A program made the translations under genes and the position numbers. From an uncultured Rhodospirillales bacterium (GTDB lineage: Bacteria > Pseudomonadota > Alphaproteobacteria > Rhodospirillales > Defluviicoccaceae), in the NCBI GenBank assembly GCA_937127205.1, contig CAKZLS010000504.1, positions 1-8,426 on the forward strand: a stretch of DNA of 8,426 nt. The letters run 5' to 3'. This document shows positions 1 to 6,638 of the stretch, in pieces (the stretch's first letter is position 1; each line of letters starts with the position of its first letter). The notes beneath the pieces are model-generated. The model did no database searches. It was not told the origin of the DNA and saw nothing but the letters and a program-made list of their open reading frames with translations.

Positions 1-711
1 ACCCGCGAGGATGGATTGAATCAACGCGACGCCAAGGATACCGCGGGCAACACTGCGCACGGTTGTCTGGGCAATGTCGGCGAATTCCGGACCCCGTTCT
101 CCGGCGAGCCGCAAGGCGATGGCGTCGGCGGCAACGGTTCCGCCGCGGGCATTGGCGAGAAGCACGCCGGCGATAACGATGGCAAACACGAACTGCAGGA
201 TGCCGAGGCCCGCTCCCGCCGCCATTTTCAGCAGCCAAGTGCCAGCAGTCTTCAGATAAGGCCCCACTTGGTCCAGCGCTTCTTCCAGGTTGGTCGACGC
301 CAATTCCCAGAAGCCGTACAAGCTCTCGCCGATAATCGGCCAATGCGCAACGCGTCCCGGCGGCGGTGGAAGGGTCAGACTGCCGTCGCTCAAATCCGCC
401 GCCAGAGTCTGGGCGCTGTCCACAAGGGTGCCGCCCAGCATCACCGTTGGTCCCACCAGCAAGATCAGCCCCAAAATGGTAAACACGACCGCGGCGATAA
501 TGTTGCGCCCGCCCAGCTTGGCCTCCAGCCAGCTGTATCCCGGATAGGTGGCCACGGCGATGATCATCCCCCAGAATACCGGGATGACGAAGGGCCGTAC
601 GATCTGAAAGCACCACGCCAAAAGCAACACCACCAATCCGATGCGGATGGTCGCCTCGAGGGCGCGATGGACGAACACCTTGTCTTTTTCGACGCGAGGG
701 GTGGCGGGCAT
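1..711 (-). CDS. AI-2E family transporter (PerM/TqsA-like), C-terminus cut off by window edge
   Basis: The first 237 residues of an integral inner-membrane protein are present; family members are usually about 340-370 residues, so about a third is missing beyond base 1. Visible hydrophobic segments lie near residues 24-40, 43-57, 70-93 and 162-187, with a polar loop of about 70 residues (95-160) between the third and fourth. That loop carries the Pro-rich LPPPP and WPIIG stretch typical of the family. The motif TTVRSVARGILGVALIQSIL near the cut end matches the conserved T-x-R-x-V-x-x-G-x-L core that precedes the last helices of AI-2E/DUF20 proteins. Members export autoinducer-2 or other small solutes, or drive ion antiport; the substrate here cannot be told. 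The ATG at 709-711 is preceded by AGGAC about eight bases upstream. A 150-base gap and a hairpin separate it from the next gene, so it is probably its own unit. Confidence 0.9.
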   Translation of the reverse strand, partial: MPATPRVEKDKVFVHRALEATIRIGLVVLLLAWCFQIVRPFVIPVFWGMIIAVATYPGYSWLEAKLGGRNIIAAVVFTILGLILLVGPTVMLGGTLVDSAQTLAADLSDGSLTLPPPPGRVAHWPIIGESLYGFWELASTNLEEALDQVGPYLKTAGTWLLKMAAGAGLGILQFVFAIVIAGVLLANARGGTVAADAIALRLAGERGPEFADIAQTTVRSVARGILGVALIQSILAG

Positions 712-786
712 GTGGTTGTCCTGTCCGGTTTTTGCTGGCGGTTGGTCTTAACAAGAATGGACACAATTCGCCACGGCGGATCTATT

Positions 787-820
787 CCCGAACCGCGCCC
801 GACGCGGCGCCCGGTTCCGG
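787..820. repeat. Imperfect hairpin between the ABM-like gene and the AI-2E transporter gene
   Basis: Arms GAACCG (790-795) and CGGTTC (812-817) pair perfectly. Inside them CGCC (796-799) pairs with GGCG (806-809) around the loop CGACGC, leaving a two-base bulge at 810-811. After one mismatch, CC (787-788) also pairs with GG (819-820). It lies about 43 bases past the stop of the minus-strand gene at 863, where a terminator would be expected, but no T-rich run follows on either strand. It could be a factor-dependent terminator, an mRNA 3' end stabiliser, or chance in GC-rich DNA. Confidence 0.35.
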
Positions 821-862
821 ACACGCGCTTTATCCCCGAAGCTTAGGGTGCAAACCGATCGC

Positions 863-1153
863 CTACGCGGTTTCGCTGATCGCCATCTCGCCTTGAATGA
901 TTTCCGGCGGCCCACTGACAAAAGAGGACACGTTTTCGCGTACCCATTCGGCGGCCAGTTGATTGGAGTCTCTGGCTTGCGCCTGATTCTCGAACATGCT
1001 GATGGTGACCACGTCGTTGCCCCTGACCCGAATCACGGAGTACGATTTGAAACCGGGCGCGCTCTTGAGAATGGGGACGAAACCCTCGCGGACGCATTCT
1101 ATAAGCTCGTCCATTGAACCTCGGACCACATACTTGCGAACGCTGACGTGCAT
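863..1153 (-). CDS. Small ABM-like dimeric alpha/beta-barrel protein
   Basis: This 96-residue soluble protein has no signal peptide or membrane segment. Its pattern fits a single ferredoxin-like alpha/beta module of the antibiotic-biosynthesis-monooxygenase (ABM)/dimeric alpha-beta barrel superfamily: strand MHVSVRKYVV (1-10), helix SMDELIECVREGFVPILK (13-30), the PGF turn (33-35), strand YSVIRV (38-43), strand VVTISMFEN (48-56), then helix AEWVRENV (68-75). The PGF turn followed by a F-E-N strand is a hallmark of the superfamily. Such proteins usually dimerise; some are oxygenases or haem-degrading enzymes, many have no known activity, and nothing here points to a substrate. The ATG at 1151-1153 has a strong Shine-Dalgarno, GGGAGGG, with the GGAGG core five bases from the start. 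It stands alone, with gaps of about 150-170 bases on both sides. Confidence 0.8.
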   Translation of the reverse strand: MHVSVRKYVVRGSMDELIECVREGFVPILKSAPGFKSYSVIRVRGNDVVTISMFENQAQARDSNQLAAEWVRENVSSFVSGPPEIIQGEMAISETA

Positions 1154-1325
1154 GAAACCCTCCCGTGCGTAACCTCAAGCGCTATTGTTAAAATGCCGAT
1201 CGTTTAATGTGGTCTTTCGGGCGCACAAATACCACCGCAATCAAGCGGCGCACGCGGTGGGATCGGCCATGCATTCGCAAACGGGCAATCGCGGTGAGCC
1301 ACTCAACACCATTGCCACCGCTTCG
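1154..1325. other. Intergenic gap with a candidate terminator hairpin
   Basis: No gene is visible in this gap. It contains the arms CCACCGC (1232-1238) and GCGGTGG (1254-1260), a perfect 7-base inverted repeat with a 15-base loop. Read on the minus strand it lies about 65 bases past the stop of the 183-residue gene and is followed by TATTTGTG, a weak T-rich tail. It is therefore a poor-to-fair intrinsic terminator candidate for that gene. The promoter of the ABM-like gene presumably also lies here, between the hairpin and 1165, but I see no convincing -35/-10 pair. Confidence 0.3.
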
Positions 1326-1877
1326 TCAGTCACCGATCCGTTCGAGGCTCCCCAACAACCGTTTTTCCACGCTGCCGTTGCGAACCCTTGCGAATGACAA
1401 AGTCATGCCGCCCGGCGTCAGCGCCCGGTCGTAGGTCTGGATCACGTAGTCGCCTTGCTTGGTGATGGTTAGGACATTGACGCTCAACACTTTGCCCAAC
1501 ACCCGCGCCCATGCGAACGGTGCGCCATCCAGCGGATCTCGGGATGGCACCATGCCAACCGACAGGCCTGTCGGAAGGGCCTGATACACGTTCGGGTTGT
1601 TTTTGCTCGGGCGAAACTCCAGTGACTGCGTTTTCCGATGTGGGTCGTCGTCTCCATAGATTGTCGTCTGCCACGCGACAGAAAAACCGTCGTCGGCCGC
1701 AGCCTTGATATAAACCTTCAGATCACGCGGCTGCGCTTCCGCGCTGGGTGCGAGCGACGCGCCCTCGTAGGTTCCGAAAAAGGGCTTCAATGAAGACGCG
1801 TCCGCCAACACGGTGCCCCCACCACCAAAGCTGCCGGCCACAATCATAATCGTCAAAATCCGAAGCACGCGCTTCAT
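1326..1877 (-). CDS. Conserved secreted (periplasmic) protein of unknown function
   Basis: This 183-residue protein begins with a clear Sec signal peptide: basic MKR, a hydrophobic core (residues 5-22) and likely cleavage after VLA (23-25). The mature part is about 158 residues with alternating strand-like segments, probably a beta-rich or lipocalin-like fold, which is inference. Notable motifs are FFGTYEG (34-39 region), DPLDGAPFAWARVLG (114-128), YVIQTYDRAL (144-153) and LSFARVRNG (160-168). I recall this motif set from uncharacterised alphaproteobacterial proteins but know no function. The start at 1877 is chosen because GGAGGTG (1884-1890) sits six bases upstream and the signal peptide begins exactly there; an in-frame ATG at 1895 would add six residues and put the ribosome site inside the gene. 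A hairpin at 2007-2040 separates it from the upstream HupE gene, so it is probably transcribed on its own. Confidence 0.75.
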   Translation of the reverse strand: MKRVLRILTIMIVAGSFGGGGTVLADASSLKPFFGTYEGASLAPSAEAQPRDLKVYIKAAADDGFSVAWQTTIYGDDDPHRKTQSLEFRPSKNNPNVYQALPTGLSVGMVPSRDPLDGAPFAWARVLGKVLSVNVLTITKQGDYVIQTYDRALTPGGMTLSFARVRNGSVEKRLLGSLERIGD

Positions 1878-1883
1878 CTTGTG

Positions 1884-1890
1884 CACCTCC
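1884..1890 (-). promoter_or_regulatory. Ribosome binding site deciding the start at 1877
   Basis: GGAGGTG on the minus strand ends six bases before the ATG at 1875-1877. This is near-ideal spacing and rules in favour of this start over the in-frame ATG at 1893-1895. Confidence 0.75.
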
Positions 1891-2006
1891 ATCATCCCCT
1901 GGCTGCGCGTCGTCGGCGTCAGAGAGGTCGTGTTTCAATATCCGCTCTCTTATTACCCATCGCTAGCCTAGACGCGAGAGAAAATGACGCGATTATGCAC
2001 GTTTAC

Positions 2007-2040
2007 CGACGCGCTATCGGAATGGGAATTCCGCGTGTCG
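2007..2040. repeat. Long bulged hairpin downstream of the HupE-like gene
   Basis: On the plus strand the inner stem CGGAAT (2018-2023) pairs with ATTCCG (2028-2033) around the loop GGGA. The outer stem CGACGCG (2007-2013) pairs with CGTGTCG (2034-2040) with one G-T position, and a four-base bulge CTAT (2014-2017) lies between the stems. The total is about 12-13 pairs. It starts 22 bases past the minus-strand stop at 2062, the right place to end the mscS-to-hupE transcript. On the minus strand it is followed by GTAAACG rather than a T tract, so it may be an RNA 3'-end stabiliser, a non-canonical terminator, or an operator for the gene starting at 1877. Confidence 0.4.
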
Positions 2041-2061
2041 ATCAGGTCGTCGGGGCTTGAC

Positions 2062-2649
2062 TCAGCCGGCGGTGATGAGGATCGTCCGGTCGATGGTCCA
2101 ATACATGGCGAGGGTGCCGAGGGCGTAAACCGAAAGGGTCTCGCACCATCTCAGCCAGTGGATTCTAATGGATCGAGGCGCCCAAATCGCGAAGCCCACG
2201 GCCAGAACGAAGGCGACCTCACTCGCCATGATGCCCAGATTGAAAAATAGCAAAGCACCCTGAACCGCGGTCTCGGGGAGGCCCACCTCATGTAGTGCCC
2301 CGGCGAACCCAAGACCATGCAGGAGACCGCACCCGAACGCCACAACCCACGGCTTACGGGCCGCGAAACCGCGCCGGCCCTGACGATCATGGATGATCTC
2401 GACGGCCAGAAAAACGATGCTGAGCGCGATTGCCGCTTCTAGCGGCGCCTGGGGTACGTGCACCCAGCCGAGTACCGCCGCCGCCAGGGTCAGGCTTTGG
2501 GCTATGGCGAACGCGGCAAAGGTTGCGAACAGACGCCGCCAGCCGCTGACCAGAAAAAACAGCCCCAACACGAACAACACGTGGTCGGCACTGAACAGAA
2601 AGTGCTCGAACCCGAGCGCAAAATAGCGCATGTCGGCGAACACGTTCAC
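2062..2649 (-). CDS. HupE/UreJ-type membrane protein
   Basis: This is a 195-residue polytopic inner-membrane protein with about six hydrophobic segments. It shows the family signature: H16-x5-D22-H23 in the first helix (FEHFLFSADHVLFVLGL), AIAQSLTLA (48-56) in the second, AIALSIVFLAVE (73-84), the metal-ligand-like GLLHGLGFAGAL (108-119), and LFFNLGIMASEV in the next helix. HupE and UreJ proteins carry nickel into hydrogenase or urease producers, and the His/Asp residues of the first helix are thought to bind metal. This shorter branch occurs in organisms without either enzyme nearby, so the cargo is unknown; no urease or hydrogenase gene is seen here. The start is GTG at 2647-2649, overlapping the TGA of the upstream parvulin gene as GTGA, which implies translational coupling. 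Many relatives carry a long N-terminal extracytoplasmic domain that is absent here. Confidence 0.85.
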   Translation of the reverse strand: MNVFADMRYFALGFEHFLFSADHVLFVLGLFFLVSGWRRLFATFAAFAIAQSLTLAAAVLGWVHVPQAPLEAAIALSIVFLAVEIIHDRQGRRGFAARKPWVVAFGCGLLHGLGFAGALHEVGLPETAVQGALLFFNLGIMASEVAFVLAVGFAIWAPRSIRIHWLRWCETLSVYALGTLAMYWTIDRTILITAG

Positions 2650-3518
2650 GGCATGCGGTTCCCAGTTGCGGGATCATCCGACACACCCGGCGGCATCTCG
2701 ATCTCGACGGAATACCGCGCCCGCAAGGCGTCATAAAACGCGCTCTCCGCTTCGGCGCGGCGCACCGCCGACCACTCGCGCTCGACGGCGGGACGGACCT
2801 CCTCCAGCGCCGGCAGCCGACCCGGTACGCGTTCCGAAACACGCACCAGGTGAGCGCCATGGGCAGACGCGACGGGACCAAACCATCGGCCAATGGGGGC
2901 ATCCGCGAGGGTGGCCGCGAATGCATCGCCGAAAAGCCGCGATACGGCCGCCGCCGTGGCCGCGTTCAGTTCCCGGGGCAGCGGCGTCGGATCACGCGCA
3001 TCGTCCACCGCCGCGGTCGGATCCGCATTGAGCCGAGCCAATAGCCGCGTGGCGCGTTGTTCAACAGGTTCGCTCGTGGTCTCGGGATCCAGATACACGT
3101 TTTGGAAACTGACTCGCCCGAGACCTCGGAACATCTCCGGCCGGGACCCCATGAAAGCTTCGAGATCGGCGTCGGCCGGAGGTTGCCGTTGCGCCTGCTC
3201 GGCGGCGCGGATCTCCATCTTCTGGCGCATGCGCCGCCGAATGACTGGGTCGTCTTGATCAAGGCCAAGTTCCAGCGCCTCGCGATACAGGATCTCCTCC
3301 TTGACGTACTCCCCGACCATGTCTTCCAATTCCCGCCGTGTGGGCGGGCGATCCCGGGTCCGCTGGAACTCGTCGGCAAGACGCGCGGTCTTTTCGGCAT
3401 CCACAAGGATGCGATCCGGCGGTGCATCTGCAGGCCGGTTGAAGACGGCGTTCAATCCGAACAGCGCCGCCGCCAGAATAAGGAAATGAAGGAAGGGCTC
3501 CCGCCAAAACCGCTGCAT
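2646..3518 (-). CDS. Membrane-anchored parvulin-like (PpiC/SurA-type) protein, probably degenerate isomerase
   Basis: This 290-residue protein has one N-terminal membrane anchor (about residues 9-26, FLHFLILAAALFGLNAV), with the rest expected in the periplasm. Residues 55-110 match the SurA/PpiC chaperone-like region, including YVKEEILYREALELGLDQDD (71-90). Residues 134-232 correspond to the parvulin fold and end in the typical GPVASAHGAHLVRV. The first active-site histidine of parvulins (the SHI/FxHV strand) is Asn140 here, in RVSFQNVYL, and the GG-x-LG loop is replaced by an Ala/Asp-rich stretch; the second histidine, His223, is kept. It may act as a chaperone or assembly factor rather than an isomerase. 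The ATG at 3516-3518 is chosen because it overlaps the upstream stop as TGATG and begins right before the anchor; an upstream in-frame start at 3551 would add 11 Gly/Pro-rich residues inside the neighbouring gene. Confidence 0.85.
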   Translation of the reverse strand: MQRFWREPFLHFLILAAALFGLNAVFNRPADAPPDRILVDAEKTARLADEFQRTRDRPPTRRELEDMVGEYVKEEILYREALELGLDQDDPVIRRRMRQKMEIRAAEQAQRQPPADADLEAFMGSRPEMFRGLGRVSFQNVYLDPETTSEPVEQRATRLLARLNADPTAAVDDARDPTPLPRELNAATAAAVSRLFGDAFAATLADAPIGRWFGPVASAHGAHLVRVSERVPGRLPALEEVRPAVEREWSAVRRAEAESAFYDALRARYSVEIEMPPGVSDDPATGNRMP

Positions 3519-4357
3519 CAGTTTGCCGCCCCCGCCACTCGCCGGCGCCACTGGAGATACGGGATAGAGACCACGGCCGCGGCGAGCAAATAAGCTGCCA
3601 CAAGGACGGCCGTGCGCGGTCCGGGTACTGACGCCGCGACCACCATGGCAATCCCCACGTGACGGGTCGCGCAGGCCATGGCCAAGCCGGTGCGGTCACC
3701 CGCACTCGGGCCGCCGAGCAGATGGCCGACAACCAGTGCGGCAAGGGTCATCCCCGCCAGCGTCAACAGCGACGGCCAGCCCACCTGAAGCAACAAGGCG
3801 CCGTGAAGGACCAAAAGCAAAAGAACGCACCCGATCAGGGCGATACCCGCGATGGCGAGCAGGTGTTCGGCGATGGCTTGGCCGGTGTCCGGAAACTTCC
3901 AGCGAACAGCCATGCCCAATGCGATGGGACCGACGAAAGTCTTGGCGATAGCCACCGCCACATCGCTCGCGTGCAGCTCGGTGGTGAGACCGTAGAGCGG
4001 GCGAAGCACCTCCAGCCATAGCGGAACCGCCACGATAGCAATAACCGAAGAGGTGACAACGAGGCTGAGCATGTAGGATTCGTGCCCAATTTTCATGAGT
4101 TTGCGCGGTAGCAGCGGCGCGCCCGCCGACACCGCGAGCACGAGAAGGGCGATTTCCACACCGGGCGGCAACACAACGAGCCTCACCAGCAGAAATGCAA
4201 CCAACGGAACCACGATATACATCGCCGCCAACGAGCGAATGAGCTGACGCGGCCGGCGCCACAGGTAAGCCAGATCCGCCGGCGTTGAACTGAGCCCGAT
4301 GGCGAAAATCAGTGCCACTACCGAAATCTTGATAAGCACAAGGACCGTGGCGGTCAT
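3518..4357 (-). CDS. Bile acid:sodium symporter (BASS/SBF) family carrier
   Basis: This 279-residue integral membrane protein has about nine to ten hydrophobic helices along its whole length, at the short end of the BASS family. Recognisable features are IFAIGLSSTPADLAYLWRRP near the N-terminus, the crossover-like VSAGAPLLPRKLMKIG around residue 80-95, and ACATRHVGIAMVVAAS in the C-terminal half, matching the conserved cATRHvGiAl segment of bacterial SBF-like proteins. The family couples sodium to uptake or efflux of organic acids, and related ACR3 proteins export arsenite; the substrate here is not inferable. The start at 4357 has GGAG nine bases upstream; an in-frame ATG at 4375 without a clear ribosome site is the alternative. 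Its stop TGA shares its last base with the ATG of the parvulin gene. The carrier, parvulin and HupE genes appear co-translated. Confidence 0.82.
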   Translation of the reverse strand: MTATVLVLIKISVVALIFAIGLSSTPADLAYLWRRPRQLIRSLAAMYIVVPLVAFLLVRLVVLPPGVEIALLVLAVSAGAPLLPRKLMKIGHESYMLSLVVTSSVIAIVAVPLWLEVLRPLYGLTTELHASDVAVAIAKTFVGPIALGMAVRWKFPDTGQAIAEHLLAIAGIALIGCVLLLLVLHGALLLQVGWPSLLTLAGMTLAALVVGHLLGGPSAGDRTGLAMACATRHVGIAMVVAASVPGPRTAVLVAAYLLAAAVVSIPYLQWRRRVAGAAN

Positions 4358-4444
4358 CGCCGGCGTCTCCACCATTCGGGCCGCGCCCGCCGATCTCCCC
4401 TCATATCACGGAGCTCACCGAACGGTCGAGGCGCCCAGGAACCC

Positions 4445-4918
4445 TTACGTCCGTCGGAAGCCGAGGACGCCGCCGGTGCCGGCCGAAGCTGCCGAGGGTA
4501 GCAACGCAGTCAGGTATTGTTGCGCGTCATCCAACTGCTCTCCAACCCAGCCGACGCTGGATTGGATCCACGCCTCGGCGCCGCCGGCGTCGACGCCGAA
4601 TTTGGCGAGAAGGCCGATGACCGCGATGGCGACGGCAGCGACGATCGCGGTAACTCGTAACGTTCGTTTGGCGCCCCAACCGATCAGGTACCCTCCAAGA
4701 AAACTGGCGGACAGGGTCGCCGCCGCCGGCGCGTAGGGCTGCAGCCACGCGGCAGCTGAACCCGCATCCGGCCCCGTCATCACCAGCCCTCCCGATCCGG
4801 CCAACGCCGCGCCGGCCCCCAGAAACGCCTTTGAGGTCAGGGGGGAGCGGGATCTCAGCCGCCGCCGCCCGTCCTTGTTCAGCGGACCCTCGTTATCTCC
4901 TCTATGTATCCCGATCAC
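4445..4918 (-). CDS. FUN14-like small membrane protein
   Basis: This 157-residue protein has a basic N-terminus (residues 16-30) and hydrophobic segments near 31-49, 62-82 and 88-107. The central stretch ASFLGGYLIGWGAKRTLRVT (71-90) matches the GFxxGyxxKKxxK signature of the FUN14 domain, the segment after it ends in a short soluble helix, and the C-terminus GGVLGFRR resembles the usual glycine-rich last turn. Eukaryotic FUNDC1 is a mitochondrial membrane protein, while bacterial members have no settled role. The start is GTG at 4916-4918 with GGGGGAG a few bases upstream, placing the first 17 bases inside the end of mscS; no better internal ATG exists. The overlap ties it to the channel gene in expression. 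Its family assignment is moderate, based only on the motif and topology. Confidence 0.65.
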   Translation of the reverse strand: MIGIHRGDNEGPLNKDGRRRLRSRSPLTSKAFLGAGAALAGSGGLVMTGPDAGSAAAWLQPYAPAAATLSASFLGGYLIGWGAKRTLRVTAIVAAVAIAVIGLLAKFGVDAGGAEAWIQSSVGWVGEQLDDAQQYLTALLPSAASAGTGGVLGFRRT

Positions 4919-6491
4919 GGCTCTCCCCCGACTTGTCCGCCATGCCCACCGCGTCCAGGGATTGTCGCGCTCCGCCGTCCTTCACGTACAGATGCACGTC
5001 ACGCTGCGGGAACGGGATGCCAATACCCTCCTCGTCGAAGCGTTTTTTCACCGTCTTGATGATGTCCCAACGTACGGTACCGAAATCTTCGGGTTTCGCC
5101 CATGGCCAACAGATGAAGTTAACAGACGAATCCGCCAAGGTATGCAACTTGATCATGGGTTCCGGATCCTTCAGCACCTTCGGATGGTTCGCCACGATCT
5201 CCTCCAACACCGCTTGCGCCTTGTCCACATCGTCGGAATAGCCGATGCCGAATTCCATATCCACGCGCCGATGATCCACACCCGTTATGTTGGTGATGAC
5301 GTCGTTCCAAATCTTGTTGTTGGGGACGACCATGCGCTGATTGTCGAAGGTTTGGATGGTTGTCGACACCAGGTTCATGGAGGCGACCTTTCCCATCACA
5401 CCGCCAGCGGTGACCACTTCACCGGTGTCGAACGGCTTAAAAAACAGAATCATCAAACCGCTGGCCACATTGCTCAAGGAGTCCTGAAGGGCAAAAGCAA
5501 TGACGAAACCGGCGGCGCCGACGACCGCAATCATCGGACCGATGCTTACTTCCAGCGCCGCAAGCGCGGTGACGACGCCCACGATCATGATGAGCCAACG
5601 CACGGTGCCGACCAGGAAATGCTCGAGCAAGGCAGAGGTTCTGCTGGTGGCCTTGAGGCCGCGATGGACAAGTGCGGCGACGATTTTCGAAAGTATCCAG
5701 GCGATGATCAGAATGCCGACGGCGATGGCGATGTTCTTGGCCCAGCGAAGACCGCCTTCTTCCGACGTCAGCCAATTCTTGATAACGAGCCAAGCGGATT
5801 GGGTATCCTCCACATCCACCTTGATCCCGGTGACGGCGCTGACATAAAGACGGTAATCCTTGACGGTGTTGAGCGTATCCGTGTCGGTTTCGTCCGTCTT
5901 GTTTTCGATCTCGTCAAGTACGGCGTTGAAACGATCGATCAGCACCGTCCGCTCGTCTCGGAGTGCCGCGGCCGTTTCCGCCAGTTCCTCCACGCGTTCC
6001 TTGTCGCCCGCCGACACCTCCGCGGTCTCCGCGTTCAGTTCCTCCGCTTCCGCAAGCGATGCGCGCGCTTCTTCCATGGCTTCTTCAGCGGCGTTCACCG
6101 CGGCTTCGTCTCCGGAACTCTTGGCTTCGGCGAGCTTTTGTGTCGCCTGTTCCAGTTCCGCCGCCGCTGTCTCCGCAGCCGCCTTGGCGTCCTCGGCCAC
6201 TTGCATTTCGGTGTTCAGGCGTTTGATAATGATTTCCACATCGGCGATTTCCGCGGATTTCTCTTGAACCAGCGTCTGCCAGCCGCCCGCCTCGATCAAG
6301 AGCTCGCCCTTGGTCAAGGGTTGCAGCCTCAACTCCAGTTCGGCGACGGGAACATCGGGCACGCTGGTGGTCATCGGTTCCGGCGGCGCCTTCTCGTCCT
6401 CCTGGGCCAGCACTAGCGAAGGCGACGCCAAGCTGGTCACCGCCAACCAAGCAATGACAAAAAGTCCTGCCGTTATTCTTGAAATCATCAT
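4902..6491 (-). CDS. MscS-family mechanosensitive channel with periplasmic coiled coil
   Basis: This 529-residue protein has a signal peptide (1-29, ending VLA-Q) and then an Ala/Glu-rich helical region from about 75 to 200 that should form a coiled coil outside the cytoplasm. Three core helices follow at about 251-272, 295-315 and 318-350. The third is the pore helix: AAGFVIAFALQDSLSNVASG (326-345), followed by FFKPFDTGEVV (350-360), closely resembles MscS TM3a/b with its glycine/alanine packing. The beta domain (360-420, with NQRMVVPNNKIWNDVI) and the alpha/beta cytoplasmic cage (to about 510, with GIPFPQRDVHLYVKDG) are complete. It opens under membrane tension and releases solutes in hypo-osmotic shock. 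Of two adjacent ATGs (6489-6491 and 6486-6488), both are served by GAGGA at 6497-6501; the second has slightly better spacing. A weak promoter candidate lies upstream (TTGATC 6546-6551, TACATG 6524-6529, spacer 16). Confidence 0.93.
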   Translation of the reverse strand: MMISRITAGLFVIAWLAVTSLASPSLVLAQEDEKAPPEPMTTSVPDVPVAELELRLQPLTKGELLIEAGGWQTLVQEKSAEIADVEIIIKRLNTEMQVAEDAKAAAETAAAELEQATQKLAEAKSSGDEAAVNAAEEAMEEARASLAEAEELNAETAEVSAGDKERVEELAETAAALRDERTVLIDRFNAVLDEIENKTDETDTDTLNTVKDYRLYVSAVTGIKVDVEDTQSAWLVIKNWLTSEEGGLRWAKNIAIAVGILIIAWILSKIVAALVHRGLKATSRTSALLEHFLVGTVRWLIMIVGVVTALAALEVSIGPMIAVVGAAGFVIAFALQDSLSNVASGLMILFFKPFDTGEVVTAGGVMGKVASMNLVSTTIQTFDNQRMVVPNNKIWNDVITNITGVDHRRVDMEFGIGYSDDVDKAQAVLEEIVANHPKVLKDPEPMIKLHTLADSSVNFICWPWAKPEDFGTVRWDIIKTVKKRFDEEGIGIPFPQRDVHLYVKDGGARQSLDAVGMADKSGESRDRDT

Positions 6492-6638
6492 CCGTTTCCT
6501 CAGAGTTTTTCCTTGATTTGGGCCATGTATGGCAAATCCGCCGCAGATCAACTTAGCCCGCCGGCGGTTGTCGCAGCGGTCACGCGGGAGAATGCCCGCA
6601 CGGAGAGGAACATCGGCCCGCAGCCCCGAACCGCCTTT

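Noticed and set aside
16..846. Long plus-strand open frame (276 codons)
   Set aside because: It is antisense to the AI-2E transporter, is rich in His/Gln/Arg/Gly with no fold-like pattern, and the minus strand gives clear membrane helices and family motifs.
5880..6270. Repetitive GC/Ser-coded look of the plus strand in this stretch, suggesting a repeat region
   Set aside because: It is the complement of the Ala/Glu-rich coiled coil of the MscS protein; no exact tandem repeat unit is present.
4875..6416. 513-codon plus-strand open frame opposite mscS
   Set aside because: It is His/Arg/Gly/Asp-rich, typical of the antisense of a GC-rich gene; the opposite strand encodes a complete MscS channel with a signal peptide and ribosome site.
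6558..6567. Perfect palindrome CCGCCGGCGG between the HdeD-like and mscS genes
   Set aside because: Ten GC-only bases are expected by chance in DNA of this composition; there is no T tract or second copy nearby.
6584..6599. GCGGG/CCCGC hairpin as a terminator of the HdeD-like gene
   Set aside because: There are only five pairs and no T-rich tail on the minus strand, so it is too weak to call a terminator.
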